From positions 41,607-105,606 of the forward strand of contig NZ_BAUT01000007.1 in NCBI RefSeq assembly GCF_000513095.1: a stretch of 64,000 nt of DNA. The letters are read 5' to 3'. Shown piece by piece: positions 15,171 to 24,734 of the stretch; within the stretch, counting starts at the first letter, position 1; every line of letters begins with the position of its first letter. Source of the stretch: Halalkalibacter wakoensis JCM 9140. Its GTDB lineage: Bacteria > Bacillota > Bacilli > Bacillales > Bacillaceae_D. A program made the position numbers and the translations under genes. The notes beneath the pieces were generated by a model. It was not told the DNA's origin and made no database searches. It was given only the letters and a program-made list of their open reading frames with translations.

Positions 15171-17582
15171 ATGAAGAAAAAGCAATTAGTCATGATAGGG
15201 AATGGAATGGCAGGTGTTCGTGTCATTGAGGAGATTTTGAAAATGGACCGTGAACAATATAAGATTACGATATTCGGAAATGAACCTCACCCGAACTACA
15301 ACCGCATTCAACTATCAAATGTCTTACAGGGGAATACAACTTTTGAAGAAACAATTATAAATGATTTGCAATGGTATGAGTCAAATGAAATTCAATTATT
15401 CACAGGTGAAGAAGTCACTCAAATCAATACGGATGAGCAATATGTGATTTCGGATATAGGTCGACAGGTATCATATGATGAACTCATTTTAGCGACAGGT
15501 TCACTACCATTTATTTTACCTATTCCTGGGGCTGACAAAAAAGGAGTGATTGGTTTTCGCGATATAAAAGATTGCGTGGAAATGATCCAAACTTCTAAGA
15601 AGTATAAAAAAGCCGCTGTAATAGGAGGAGGATTACTAGGGCTTGAAGCAGCTAAAGGACTCATTCATCTTGGTATGAAAGTAGACGTTGTCCATTTGAT
15701 GGAACACTTAATGGAGCGCCAACTCGATGCAGTGGCATCGAACATGTTGAAGGCTGAATTAGAAACACAGGGCATGAACTTTTTAATGGAAAAGGCGACA
15801 GTGGAATTAATAGGAACAGATCGAGTGGAAGGAATTCGTTTTAAAGACGGGACTGAAGCAAAAGCGGATTTAATTGTCATGGCTGCAGGAATTAAGCCTA
15901 ATGTGAAATTAGCAAGTGAGAGTGGCATTTATGTTAACCGCGGTATCGTTGTGAACGACTTTATGGAGACGAACGTTCCTCATGTTTATGCTGTTGGTGA
16001 ATGTGCGGAACATCGAGAAGTTGTTTATGGTTTAGTGGCTCCATTGTATGAACAAGGAAAAGTCTTAGCTAAAACGCTTTGTGGCCAAAAAGAAAATGGC
16101 TATAAAGGGTCAATTACAGGGACACAATTAAAAGTTTCGGACATTGATTTATTTTCAGCTGGTGAAATATACGATGATCCAACATCTAAATCGATTGTGG
16201 TACACAATGAATATGAAGGGATCTATAAAAAAGTATTAATCCGAAATGACCGAATCGTAGGAATTGTGTTATATGGTGATACGAAAGATAGCAACCGTTT
16301 GTATAGAATGTTAACTGAAAAGCAAGATGTGTCTGAATCTACCACCATTTCATTCCTTCAATCAGGAGAAGCTGTAGAGAGCAATGACATTGCTAGCATG
16401 CCAAATGATGAAGTCGTTTGTGGGTGTAATGGGATTAGCAAAGAAACGATCGTACAGGCGATAAAAGAGGAAGGAGTAAGTACAGTTGAGCAGGTTGGTG
16501 GTTGTACAAATGCAGGACGTTCATGCGGTCGATGTAAGCCTGTTATTCAAGAGATCATTGCATATACACTTGGAGATGAGTTTACACATGCTGCAGAGAA
16601 GAAGACGGTTTGTGGGTGTACGAGTTTAAGTCGTGATGAAGTTGTTGCAGAAATTCAAGTTAAAGGGTTAACAACCATTAAAGAAGTCATGAACGTACTT
16701 GAATGGAAAACAGATGAAGGTTGCTCTAAGTGCCGTCCAGCTCTTAATTATTTTTTAGGCATGGTGCACCCAGCTTATGTAGATGATCGGGATTCTCGTC
16801 TAGTTAATGAGAAAATGCATGCAAATATCCAAAAAGACGGTACTTATTCAGTTATTCCTAGGATGTATGGTGGTGTCACAACAGCTAAGGATTTACGGAA
16901 GCTTGCAGATGTTGCTGAAAAATACGATGTTCAACTATTAAAAATTACAGGGGGACAGCGTATTGGCTTATACGGCTTAGAAAAAGATCAATTACCAGCT
17001 GTATGGGAAGAATTAGGAATGCCTTCTGGCTATGCATATGGTAAAACATTGCGCACGGTTAAGACATGTGTTGGGGCTCAGTTCTGTCGGTTTGGAACTC
17101 AAGATTCAATGAGTTTAGGTATAGAACTAGAGAAACGGTTTGAACGTCTTGATACCCCACATAAAGTGAAAATGGGTGTGTCTGCTTGTCCGAGAAATTG
17201 TGCCGAAGCTGGCATCAAAGATGTGGGAATTGTCGGTCTTGATGGTGGCTGGGAAATATATGTCGCAGGAAATGGTGGTACCGATTTACGTGCCGGTGAT
17301 CTTCTTTGCAAAGTGAAAACGGAAGAAGAAATCTATGAAATAACGGGCGCGTTTTTACAATATTACCGTGAAGCAGCTCTTTATTTAGAGCGTACGTCTA
17401 CTTGGATAGAACGGGTAGGCCTTGATCATGTGAAAGACGTTTTAGCCAATGAAAAAAAGAGAAAAGAGCTAAATGAGAGATTAAACGCCACTCTTGCTCG
17501 TTATGAAGAGCCTTGGGCAAGAGCAATAGAAGAACCAGCTATTCGTGAGGCGTATTATAGAAAACGAGAATTAGTGAAATAA
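15171..17582 (+). CDS. nasD: NADH-dependent nitrite reductase large subunit (NasD/NirB)
   Basis: An 803-residue siroheme enzyme reducing nitrite to ammonium with NADH (B. subtilis NasD has 805). Order of domains: FAD/NAD(P) oxidoreductase (residues 1-290), two BFD-like [2Fe-2S] modules ('VCGCNGISKETIV...CGRCKP' and 'VCGCTSLSRDEVV...CSKCRP'), a ferredoxin-like half domain, and the siroheme/[4Fe-4S] region with 'TCVGAQFCRFGTQDS' and 'SACPRNCAEAGIKDVG' supplying four Cys. GGAGGGG precedes the ATG. Under Fnr control it probably serves nitrate ammonification as well as assimilation. Confidence 0.95.
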   Translation: MKKKQLVMIGNGMAGVRVIEEILKMDREQYKITIFGNEPHPNYNRIQLSNVLQGNTTFEETIINDLQWYESNEIQLFTGEEVTQINTDEQYVISDIGRQVSYDELILATGSLPFILPIPGADKKGVIGFRDIKDCVEMIQTSKKYKKAAVIGGGLLGLEAAKGLIHLGMKVDVVHLMEHLMERQLDAVASNMLKAELETQGMNFLMEKATVELIGTDRVEGIRFKDGTEAKADLIVMAAGIKPNVKLASESGIYVNRGIVVNDFMETNVPHVYAVGECAEHREVVYGLVAPLYEQGKVLAKTLCGQKENGYKGSITGTQLKVSDIDLFSAGEIYDDPTSKSIVVHNEYEGIYKKVLIRNDRIVGIVLYGDTKDSNRLYRMLTEKQDVSESTTISFLQSGEAVESNDIASMPNDEVVCGCNGISKETIVQAIKEEGVSTVEQVGGCTNAGRSCGRCKPVIQEIIAYTLGDEFTHAAEKKTVCGCTSLSRDEVVAEIQVKGLTTIKEVMNVLEWKTDEGCSKCRPALNYFLGMVHPAYVDDRDSRLVNEKMHANIQKDGTYSVIPRMYGGVTTAKDLRKLADVAEKYDVQLLKITGGQRIGLYGLEKDQLPAVWEELGMPSGYAYGKTLRTVKTCVGAQFCRFGTQDSMSLGIELEKRFERLDTPHKVKMGVSACPRNCAEAGIKDVGIVGLDGGWEIYVAGNGGTDLRAGDLLCKVKTEEEIYEITGAFLQYYREAALYLERTSTWIERVGLDHVKDVLANEKKRKELNERLNATLARYEEPWARAIEEPAIREAYYRKRELVK

Positions 17583-17592
17583 GAAAGGGGAA

Positions 17593-17919
17593 ATGATGAT
17601 GATTTCTAATGGTGTTCGTGTGAACCTTTGTACGTATGATCAGTTGCCAGTGAAGATTGGGCAAGTTTTTGTTGTAGATCATGAAGAGATCGCAGTCTTT
17701 CGTTTAACAAATGGAGATATACGGGCAATCGAGAACAAAAGTCCACACCCAAAAGGAGGAAGATTAGCAGATGGACTTGTTAGTGGAGACTTTGTTTATT
17801 GCCCAATCCATGATTGGATTATTTCACTAGTAGATGGGAAAGTTCAAGCGCCTGATAGAGGACATGTGAAGACATATCAAGTTGAAGTGAATGGAGATCA
17901 AGTATTTCTAGTTGTGTAA
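17593..17919 (+). CDS. nasE: Nitrite reductase small subunit, NirD/Rieske-like
   Basis: A 108-residue partner of NasD with a Rieske fold. The cluster motifs are incomplete: 'NKSPHPKGG' has Ser where the first Cys would be, while 'YCPIHDW' keeps Cys and His. NirD proteins often lack cluster ligands, so it may be structural. Three in-frame ATG codons (17593, 17596, 17599) follow AAAGGGG; the third has the best spacing, so the true start may be 17599. It lies 10 bp after nasD in the same operon. Confidence 0.9.
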   Translation: MMMISNGVRVNLCTYDQLPVKIGQVFVVDHEEIAVFRLTNGDIRAIENKSPHPKGGRLADGLVSGDFVYCPIHDWIISLVDGKVQAPDRGHVKTYQVEVNGDQVFLVV

Positions 17920-17954
17920 GGTTCAACAATTTGTCACTTAATTCATTCAACCAT

Positions 17955-17970
17955 TGTGATTTTTATCACA
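17955..17970 (+). promoter_or_regulatory. Fnr box of pflB
   Basis: TGTGA-TTTTTA-TCACA, a perfect consensus. TAAACT at 17992-17997 is at the right distance for a -41.5 position. The predicted transcript has a leader of about 150 nt. Confidence 0.85.
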
Positions 17971-18034
17971 TTGTAAAAAGAGGAAATCTACTAAACTTAT
18001 ATATGTAAGGTAATAAAAGATACGTTTTACTTTT

Positions 18035-18081
18035 GGTTAGGTGCACGGAGATAGAAAAGGTTGTTCATCATGCACCTGACC
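18035..18081 (+). ncRNA. Leader hairpin of pflB
   Basis: GGTTAGGTGCA and TGCACCTGACC form an 11-bp stem (one G-U pair) with a 25-nt loop in the predicted pfl leader. It has no T-run and is not a terminator. A role in mRNA stability or attenuation is possible. Confidence 0.45.
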
Positions 18082-18099
18082 TTGTGAAAAAATTCACAT
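18082..18099. promoter_or_regulatory. Rex-type operator in the pflB leader
   Basis: TTGTGAA-AAAA-TTCACAT matches the Rex consensus TTGTGAA-N4-TTCACAA at 13 of 14 fixed positions. It lies downstream of the Fnr-dependent promoter, a position suited to blocking elongation or a second promoter. It also fits TGTGA-N6-TCACA, so Fnr binding is an alternative. Confidence 0.65.
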
Positions 18100-18151
18100 T
18101 TTGAGAGTGTGTGTTTTCTCTCTTGAAATGATGAGAGCGAGGGTGACTTAG

Positions 18152-20377
18152 ATGAATTATTGGAGAATGTTTAAACAAGGAAAATGGAAAACAGATGTTG
18201 ATGTAAGAGATTTTATTCAACGAAACTATGTTTTATATGAAGGAAATGACGATTTCTTATCTGGTGCGACAGAGAATTCACGCCAGCTATGGGATCAAAT
18301 AATGGACTTAACAAAGAAAGAACGGGAAAACGGTGGCGTTTTGGATATGGATACATCGCTTGTTTCAACGATCGTTTCCCACGGTCCAGGATATTTAAAC
18401 AAAGATTTGGAACAGATTGTAGGGTTACAAACGGATGTTCCATTCAAACGTTCGATGCAGCCATTTGGAGGCATTCGAATGGCCGCTGATTCGTTAAAGG
18501 CATATGGGTTTGAATTAGATTCTGAAGTCGATGAAATTTTTACAAAATACCGGAAAACACATAACCAAGGCGTTTTTGATGCCTATACTCCTGAAATGAG
18601 AATGGCTCGTAAAGCAGGAATCGTTACGGGGCTTCCAGACGCATATGGACGGGGAAGAATTATAGGTGACTACAGAAGAGTCGCTTTATATGGAGTAGAC
18701 TTCTTAATTAAACAAAAACAAGAAGAATTGAATTCAACTGGTTCAATTATGTCAGAAGATGTGATACGTGACCGTGAAGAACTTTCGGAACAAATCAAAT
18801 CGTTGCATGAGCTAAAAGAAATGGCTTTATCTTATGGTTTTGATATTTCACAGCCAGCTTCAACAGCAAAAGAAGCCTTTCAATGGTTATACTTTGCCTA
18901 TTTAGCTGCAATTAAAGAACAAAATGGTGCGGCAATGAGTTTAGGGCGTGTCTCGACTTTTCTAGATATTTACATTGAGCGTGACTTACAAGAAGGAACG
19001 TTAACGGAAATAGAAGCGCAAGAACTTGTTGATCATTTTGTTATGAAGTTACGCCTTGTGAAATTTGCGAGAACGCCTGACTACAATGAATTATTTAGTG
19101 GAGATCCAACGTGGGTAACAGAATCAATCGGTGGTGTAGGAGTAGACGGACGCCCTCTCGTTACGAAAAATTCATTCCGTTTCTTACGTACATTGGATAA
19201 CTTGGGGCCAGCACCAGAACCAAACTTAACTGTCTTATGGTCCAATCAGCTTCCAAAAGGATTCAAAGAGTATTGTTCGAATATGTCTATTAAAACAAGT
19301 TCGATTCAATATGAAAATGATGACATGATGAGAGCTAGCTACGGCGATGATTATGGGATTGCTTGTTGTGTGAGTGCAATGAAAATCGGAAAACAAATGC
19401 AGTTTTTCGGAGCGCGTGCCAACTTAGCCAAAACGTTATTGTATGCGATTAATGGTGGGATTGACGAGAAGCTAAAAGTACAGGTTGGTCCTGCATTAAC
19501 CCCTATTACAGATGAATATTTAGAGTATGACAAAGTTGCAGCGAATTTCGATAAAGTGATGGATTGGTTAGCTGAACTATACATGAACACGTTAAACATC
19601 ATTCACTACATGCATGATAAATATAGTTATGAAAGAATTGAAATGGCGCTACATGATAAAGAAGTCATTCGTACAATGGCTTGTGGAATTGCAGGGTTAT
19701 CCGTAACAGCCGATAGTTTAAGTGCCATTAAACATGCAAAAGTAAAAGTAATTCGCGATCAGAAAGGCATTGCTGTTGATTATGAAATTGAAGGAGATTA
19801 CCCGAAATACGGCAACAATGATGACCGTGTAGATGACATTGCGGTGTCGCTTGTGAAAACGTTTATGAATAAGTTGAAAAAGCATAAAACGTATCGTAAT
19901 GCAATTCCAACCATGTCTGTTCTAACGATTACAAGTAATGTGGTATACGGCAAAAAGACAGGAAACACGCCAGATGGAAGAAAAGCTGGTGAACCATTCG
20001 CACCGGGTGCAAATCCATTGCACGGACGCGATCAAAAAGGAGCCCTTGCTTCTCTAACGTCTGTTGCTAAAATTCCTTACGAGTACTCGCTCGACGGCGT
20101 ATCGAACACATTCAGCATTGTGCCAAAAGCATTAGGAAAAGAAGATGAAGATCAAACCGCTAATTTAGTTGGTATTCTAGACGGGTATGCAAAACAAGGG
20201 GGACATCACTTAAATATTAACGTATTTAACCGTGATACGTTATTAGATGCGATGGAACATCCAGAAGAGTATCCACAATTAACGATTCGTGTATCTGGTT
20301 ACGCAGTTAACTTTATTAAATTAACACGAGATCAGCAAATCGATGTGATTAACCGTACGTTCCACGAGTCACTTTAA
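18152..20377 (+). CDS. pflB: Pyruvate formate-lyase (formate C-acetyltransferase)
   Basis: A 741-residue glycyl-radical enzyme converting pyruvate and CoA to acetyl-CoA and formate. The catalytic Cys-Cys pair is in '[20 protein letters not shown]', and the radical glycine is in 'RVSGYAV' (Gly716, 25 residues from the end). It is oxygen-sensitive, which fits the Fnr box upstream. GAGGGTGA precedes the ATG. Its activase gene follows after a long hairpin. Confidence 0.96.
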   Translation: MNYWRMFKQGKWKTDVDVRDFIQRNYVLYEGNDDFLSGATENSRQLWDQIMDLTKKERENGGVLDMDTSLVSTIVSHGPGYLNKDLEQIVGLQTDVPFKRSMQPFGGIRMAADSLKAYGFELDSEVDEIFTKYRKTHNQGVFDAYTPEMRMARKAGIVTGLPDAYGRGRIIGDYRRVALYGVDFLIKQKQEELNSTGSIMSEDVIRDREELSEQIKSLHELKEMALSYGFDISQPASTAKEAFQWLYFAYLAAIKEQNGAAMSLGRVSTFLDIYIERDLQEGTLTEIEAQELVDHFVMKLRLVKFARTPDYNELFSGDPTWVTESIGGVGVDGRPLVTKNSFRFLRTLDNLGPAPEPNLTVLWSNQLPKGFKEYCSNMSIKTSSIQYENDDMMRASYGDDYGIACCVSAMKIGKQMQFFGARANLAKTLLYAINGGIDEKLKVQVGPALTPITDEYLEYDKVAANFDKVMDWLAELYMNTLNIIHYMHDKYSYERIEMALHDKEVIRTMACGIAGLSVTADSLSAIKHAKVKVIRDQKGIAVDYEIEGDYPKYGNNDDRVDDIAVSLVKTFMNKLKKHKTYRNAIPTMSVLTITSNVVYGKKTGNTPDGRKAGEPFAPGANPLHGRDQKGALASLTSVAKIPYEYSLDGVSNTFSIVPKALGKEDEDQTANLVGILDGYAKQGGHHLNINVFNRDTLLDAMEHPEEYPQLTIRVSGYAVNFIKLTRDQQIDVINRTFHESL

Positions 20378-20382
20378 TTGAC

Positions 20383-20436
20383 AGAATGCCCCTAACTTAG
20401 ATGAACAAAATGATAGAAACTATTTGGGGGCATTCT
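20383..20436 (+). repeat. Intercistronic hairpin between pflB and pflA
   Basis: AGAATGCCCC and GGGGCATTCT form a perfect 10-bp stem across a 34-nt loop without a T-run. It probably stabilises the pflB message or lowers pflA expression. Confidence 0.55.
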
Positions 20437-20472
20437 CGTCACCTTGGTTTTCTAGGAAAATGAGGGATTAGC

Positions 20473-21201
20473 ATGATTGGAAAAATTCATTCCATTGAAA
20501 CTTGTGGGACCGTTGATGGTCCGGGATTACGCTATATAGTCTTCATGCAAGGCTGTTTGTTACGATGTCAATATTGCCACAATCCAGATACGTGGAAAAT
20601 TGGTGAAGGAAAAGACATCTCTGTTGAGGAAATCATAAACGATTTAAAATCGTATCTGCCTTACTTTGAGAGCAGTGGTGGAGGGATTACGGTATCTGGA
20701 GGAGAGCCTTTGCTACACCTTGATTTTCTTACTGAATTGTTTACTAGATGTAAAGAGTTAGGCATCCATACGACGATTGATTCATCCGGAGGCTGTTTCC
20801 AAGAACACCCCGAATTTTTACGAAAACTAGATAAATTATTAACATTAACGGATCTAGTGTTACTTGATATTAAACAGATCGACTCAGAAAAACACCAAGC
20901 ATTAACAGGTTTACGAAACGATCACATTTTAACATTTGCAAAATATCTTTCTAATAAACAAATTCCAATTTGGGTGCGACATGTCTTAGTACCAGGTATT
21001 TCTGATGATGTTAGTGATTTAAAGAAATTACGATTGTTTATCGATCAGCTAGATAATGTGGATAGAGTCGAAGTGCTTCCTTATCATAAACTAGGTGTTT
21101 ATAAATGGAAGGAATTAGGACTGGATTATCCGTTAGAAGGTGTTGAACCGCCATCAGAAGAATCAGTAAAAGAAGCTAAAACACTCTTGAAAAGTAGATA
21201 A
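20473..21201 (+). CDS. pflA: Pyruvate formate-lyase-activating enzyme
   Basis: A 242-residue radical SAM enzyme that puts the glycyl radical on PflB. The cluster motif is '[15 protein letters not shown]' (CxxxCxxC), followed by '[18 protein letters not shown]' for SAM binding. Length and order match other pflBA operons. GAGGGA precedes the ATG. Cotranscribed with pflB, with a strong terminator after it. Confidence 0.95.
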   Translation: MIGKIHSIETCGTVDGPGLRYIVFMQGCLLRCQYCHNPDTWKIGEGKDISVEEIINDLKSYLPYFESSGGGITVSGGEPLLHLDFLTELFTRCKELGIHTTIDSSGGCFQEHPEFLRKLDKLLTLTDLVLLDIKQIDSEKHQALTGLRNDHILTFAKYLSNKQIPIWVRHVLVPGISDDVSDLKKLRLFIDQLDNVDRVEVLPYHKLGVYKWKELGLDYPLEGVEPPSEESVKEAKTLLKSR

Positions 21202-21205
21202 TGCG

Positions 21206-21241
21206 ATACAGCTATTGGAAAACCAATAGCTGTATTTTTTT
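21206..21241 (+). terminator. Terminator of the pfl operon
   Basis: ATACAGCTATTGG/CCAATAGCTGTAT, a perfect 13-bp stem followed by TTTTTT. Confidence 0.92.
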
Positions 21242-21256
21242 CTACCTTTACCAAAA

Positions 21257-21272
21257 TGTGATAAAGATCACA
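21257..21272 (+). promoter_or_regulatory. Fnr box of hcp
   Basis: TGTGA-TAAAGA-TCACA, a perfect consensus, with -10 TAAAAT at 21294-21299 and so a -41.5 position. Confidence 0.88.
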
Positions 21273-21346
21273 GCCACACTTAAAAGATACATATAAAATA
21301 CATGTTATAGAAACACAAATAAATCGCCAATTTGGAGGGGATGTAG

Positions 21347-22639
21347 ATGTTTTGTCATCAATGTGAGCAAACTCCAACAGGAGGATGTCAGGTCATTGGA
21401 GTTTGTGGTAAGAACGAAGACATCGCAAGTTTGCAAGATACGCTAGTCTTTGCTTTAAAAGGGATTGCAGCTTATGCGACCCATGCTAGGCAATTAGGTT
21501 TTTCTGATCCAGAAGTTGATGCAACGACACACGAGGCTTTATATATGACGCTAACAAACTCTAACTTTAATATGCAAGAGCATATTGATATGGCTATGAA
21601 AGTAGGGACATCGGCAGTTAAAGTCATGGAACTTCTTGATCAGGCTCACACGAGTAAATTAGGGGTTCCAGAACCTGTAACCGTTTCCCAAAACAAGGTA
21701 GAAGGAAAAGCGATTATTGTGACAGGACATAATTTGTTTGCGTTAGAAGAATTGTTAAAACAAACGGAAGGAAAAGGGATTAACATTTATACTCATTCTG
21801 AAATGCTTCCGGCTCATGGGTATCCTGAATTGAAAAAGTATCCTCACTTAAAAGGAAACATTGGGAAAGCCTGGTTTGATCAAAGACGTTTATTCGAAAA
21901 ATTCCCTGGAGCGATTCTGGCAACAACGAACTGTGTTATGCCGATTAAGGGAAGCTACTCTCATCGCTTCTTTTCCTATGACATTGCAGGCCTAGAAGGA
22001 GTAGAGAAAATTATCGATGATGATTTTTCACCGTTAATTGAAAAAGCATTATCCCTACCAGAAGCTCATATGGAAAGTGAGGATGTATTAACAACTGGAT
22101 TTCACCATAATACTGTTATCGGAATTGCTCCAGAAATTGTAGCGGCAGTAAAAGCTGGAAAGATTCAACGTTTCTTTGTCATAGCTGGTTGTGATGCGCC
22201 GGGTCCAGGTGGTAAATACTACAGAGACCTCGCTACATCATTGCCAAATGATACGGTTATTTTAACGACTTCCTGTGGGAAATTCAGGTTCAACGATTAT
22301 GATTTTGGAACAGTTGGAGATACAGGCATTCCACGTTACATTGATTTAGGACAGTGCAACAATTCGGTTTCAACCGTAAAAATAGCTCTTGCGTTAGCAG
22401 ATGCATTTGACTGTGAAGTAAATGAACTGCCTGTTAGTATCGTTTTATCTTGGTTTGAACAAAAAGCAGTGGCCATTTTGCTAGGATTGTTCAGTTTAGG
22501 AATAAAAGATATACGAATTGGCCCAAAACCTCCGGAATGGATCACACCTGGTGTGTTACAAGTTCTCCAGGATGCATTCGATTTAAAACTAATTACGACA
22601 GCTGAAGAAGATATGAAGGACATGTTACTGTTAAACTAA
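21347..22639 (+). CDS. hcp: Hybrid cluster protein (hydroxylamine reductase), short form
   Basis: A 430-residue Hcp. The N-terminal cluster cysteines are Cys3, Cys6, Cys14 and Cys20 (Cx2Cx7Cx5C), and hybrid-cluster ligands follow in 'TTNCVMPI', 'AGCDAPGPG', 'TSCGKFRF' and 'LGQCNN'. E. coli Hcp has about 550 residues; the missing 110-120 residues correspond to the second helical domain that is absent in the short (class III) forms. Hcp acts in nitric oxide and hydroxylamine detoxification during nitrite respiration, which fits its place beside nitrite reductase and its Fnr box. GGAGGGG precedes the ATG. Confidence 0.93.
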   Translation: MFCHQCEQTPTGGCQVIGVCGKNEDIASLQDTLVFALKGIAAYATHARQLGFSDPEVDATTHEALYMTLTNSNFNMQEHIDMAMKVGTSAVKVMELLDQAHTSKLGVPEPVTVSQNKVEGKAIIVTGHNLFALEELLKQTEGKGINIYTHSEMLPAHGYPELKKYPHLKGNIGKAWFDQRRLFEKFPGAILATTNCVMPIKGSYSHRFFSYDIAGLEGVEKIIDDDFSPLIEKALSLPEAHMESEDVLTTGFHHNTVIGIAPEIVAAVKAGKIQRFFVIAGCDAPGPGGKYYRDLATSLPNDTVILTTSCGKFRFNDYDFGTVGDTGIPRYIDLGQCNNSVSTVKIALALADAFDCEVNELPVSIVLSWFEQKAVAILLGLFSLGIKDIRIGPKPPEWITPGVLQVLQDAFDLKLITTAEEDMKDMLLLN

Positions 22640-22646
22640 TATCGTA

Positions 22647-22685
22647 AGGAAGCTTCCCTAGTAAGTAGAGGAGCTTCTTTTTTAG
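22647..22685 (+). terminator. Terminator after hcp
   Basis: GAAGCTTCC/GGAGCTTC stem with one bulge followed by TTTTTT. Confidence 0.7.
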
Positions 22686-22760
22686 ATTATCTATTTTTTC
22701 CCATTAAGCGACGGTTCTTTGTTACAATATATGGTATGTTACAGAAAGGAGGATTCATAG

Positions 22761-23222
22761 ATGACTTCAGCTATATGGTTATTTGTTTTAGCTACTGTTA
22801 TTGCTGTTATTGGCATTGTTATTCAATTTAAAAAACTAATGGTCCAAATTCAAACAAAGATTGATCAAAATGAAAATGTAACAACCGAAAGCTTACAAAA
22901 AGAGAATTCACGATTTTTTGTACGTGTGGTGATGGTTGAAGTGATTCCGATCGTTCTGGTCATTCTTGGCTTTATCCTGATGGAATCAATGGAGGGCGCC
23001 ATGTCGTTATCACAGGTACTTCCAGCTCTTCTCATTGTCATTATTTCACTCCTTTTTGGTGTTATTAATGTTTTTCTTGCTAAAAATCAAGCCATTTCGA
23101 ATCAGGACGTTTCCATTCAAACAAAAGCGACGCTAACAACTATGACTTTTACTGGTATGAGTCTAGTTGCTGCATTTCCAATTATCTCAATCGTTGCGAT
23201 GGTTATGGCACTTTCGATATAA
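22761..23222 (+). CDS. Small four-helix membrane protein
   Basis: A 153-residue hydrophobic protein with segments at about residues 5-22, 55-74, 85-107 and 128-152. The hairpin-like pattern with a charged loop (FKKLMVQIQTKIDQNEN) recalls proteins annotated as F0 ATP synthase subunit c family in Bacillus, but no ion-binding carboxylate can be assigned and it is far from an atp operon. The function is unknown. AGAAAGGAGG lies at good spacing before the ATG. Confidence 0.6.
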   Translation: MTSAIWLFVLATVIAVIGIVIQFKKLMVQIQTKIDQNENVTTESLQKENSRFFVRVVMVEVIPIVLVILGFILMESMEGAMSLSQVLPALLIVIISLLFGVINVFLAKNQAISNQDVSIQTKATLTTMTFTGMSLVAAFPIISIVAMVMALSI

Positions 23223-23472
23223 CTTGAACTTACATGGTTGCGTAAATTAGGGCTATTGTCGAGGGCACTTAAAAAGGTCGTTCTTCACCTTTGTAAGTGC
23301 CCTCTTATTGGCTGTTTTCATCATAATGGAGGTTATCTGGAAAAGGTCAAGTTTATGAACTTTTTGGATGATCTCATTTGTCTTACGGGAAAAAAGAGCT
23401 CACTTATAACCTCGAAAATCACATAAAATTAGCTACGTTAACCCAGTCTTAATTCTACTTATTCGGATAAGC
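23223..23472. other. Gene-free stretch with a long hairpin
   Basis: No credible gene. A long stem GAGGGCACTTA (23261-23271) pairs with TAAGTGCCCTC (23294-23304), extended inside by AAAGGT/ACCTTT. It lacks a T-run and may end the upstream transcript. The rest is A/T-rich without recognisable sites. Confidence 0.5.
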
Positions 23473-23503
23473 TTTACATTGACGTAACGTCAATGTTTAT
23501 AAT
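23473..23503 (+). promoter_or_regulatory. MerR-type promoter with internal operator
   Basis: TTTACA and TATAAT are separated by 19 bp, the long spacer typical of MerR-family promoters. The spacer and -35 contain a perfect 21-bp palindrome (23476-23496, arms ACATTGACGT). It lies about 100 bp upstream of a MerR-family gene, so autoregulation is likely. Confidence 0.82.
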
Positions 23504-23602
23504 AAAGGTGTGTTATTACTACCTTTTTCCAAAGCGTGGGATTGAAGCATTACGGAATCTAGGTATGAAACAGCTTATAATAAGAGACTAAGAGGTTATA
23601 AG

Positions 23603-24676
23603 ATGAAGAATTTGAAAATAAAAGAAATGGCTGAAAAACTAGGGATTACTTCACGAGCTATAAGGTTCTACGAAGAAAAAGGACTTATTTCTCCTCAAAA
23701 ACATCCGACTAATCTTTATCGAACATTTTCAGAAGCAGATGCTAAACGACTACAAGCTATTATTTCACTAAGAGAAATAGATATCCCGATTGATGAAATA
23801 AAGCAGATATTAGAGGACCTTGATCTTGGAGGCAAAGATGATCTTTTGTATTCTCTTGAACTTCAACGCTCTCTGATGTTTGCGCAAATACTTGAACTGA
23901 AAGAAAGCATTGCCACTACAGATGAAATGATAGAAGCCTTAAGAAACAAACAAGGTATTAAATGGGACCGTTTGTTTGAGTTAACGAAAGACTTGAGACG
24001 GCAAAAAAATGCTCGGGCAAGTTGGCAGGATCTCTGGAACTTTGACGATCGCGCTTCTTTCCATGATGAACTTGTCTTGGAAAAACATTCACCTTTTGAC
24101 AAGCATTCAAACTATGAACATACATTGCAACAAATGGTTGACTGGGTGCGAGCAGATCAACATGAATTGGGTATCGATCTTGGCACGGGTACAGGAAATT
24201 TGGCAGGGCATTTTCTGAAAAAAGGGGTTCAAATGGCTGGAGTAGATCAATCGAAGGAAATGTTAAAACAATGTCAAAGTAAGTACCCCGAATACGAAAC
24301 AAAACTAGGGAATTTTCTTGCTATTCCATATGCTGACCGACAGTTTGATTTTCTTGTTACGAGTTATGCTCTTCATCATGTAACAAACGAACAAAAAACA
24401 TTAGTTTTTAAAGAAATGCAAAGAGTGTTAAAACCTCATGGAAGAATTTGTATTGCTGATGTAATGTTTGAACATGAAGAGAAAAGGCAGGAATACTTGA
24501 GAAGGTTGAAACAAACAAAACAAGAACAGGTGAGGAAAGAAATAGAAAAGGAACATTATGCTGATCTTTCTAAGCTGCTAATTTGGTTTGACGATCATGG
24601 ATATGTAACGAAGGTACAGCAAATGAGTGAGCTTGTATATATCGTTTATGCAGTGCCTATAAAAATAAGCTCTTGA
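23603..24676 (+). CDS. MerR-family regulator fused to a SAM-dependent methyltransferase
   Basis: A 357-residue fusion. Residues 1-70 are a MerR winged helix ('IKEMAEKLGITSRAIRFYEEKGLI'), residues 75-125 a helical linker, and residues 165-350 a class I methyltransferase with the SAM motif 'GIDLGTGTGNLAGHF' near residue 190, the acidic 'GVDQSKEML' and a post-motif 'YALHHV'. MerR effector domains usually bind ligands; here the effector region is a whole enzyme fold. It may sense SAM or SAH, or modify a target. The promoter is MerR-type, and the next gene is an SAH/MTA deaminase. Confidence 0.85.
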   Translation: MKNLKIKEMAEKLGITSRAIRFYEEKGLISPQKHPTNLYRTFSEADAKRLQAIISLREIDIPIDEIKQILEDLDLGGKDDLLYSLELQRSLMFAQILELKESIATTDEMIEALRNKQGIKWDRLFELTKDLRRQKNARASWQDLWNFDDRASFHDELVLEKHSPFDKHSNYEHTLQQMVDWVRADQHELGIDLGTGTGNLAGHFLKKGVQMAGVDQSKEMLKQCQSKYPEYETKLGNFLAIPYADRQFDFLVTSYALHHVTNEQKTLVFKEMQRVLKPHGRICIADVMFEHEEKRQEYLRRLKQTKQEQVRKEIEKEHYADLSKLLIWFDDHGYVTKVQQMSELVYIVYAVPIKISS

Positions 24677-24702
24677 CCTTTCCTTAACGTCAACGCTTAT
24701 TC
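24673..24702 (+). promoter_or_regulatory. Candidate second MerR-controlled promoter before the deaminase gene
   Basis: TTGACC and TTATTC are 18 bp apart and the spacer contains AACGTCAA, the same half-site as in the promoter at 23473-23503. It overlaps the end of the MerR-methyltransferase gene. Weaker than the first promoter. Confidence 0.4.
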
Positions 24703-24734
24703 TCCAGATGAGGAATTCATTAGGAGGGATAAGT

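Noticed and set aside
23238..23426. 62-codon plus-strand frame rich in Cys, His and Lys
   Set aside because: It covers a long hairpin, lacks a ribosome binding site and has no plausible protein features.
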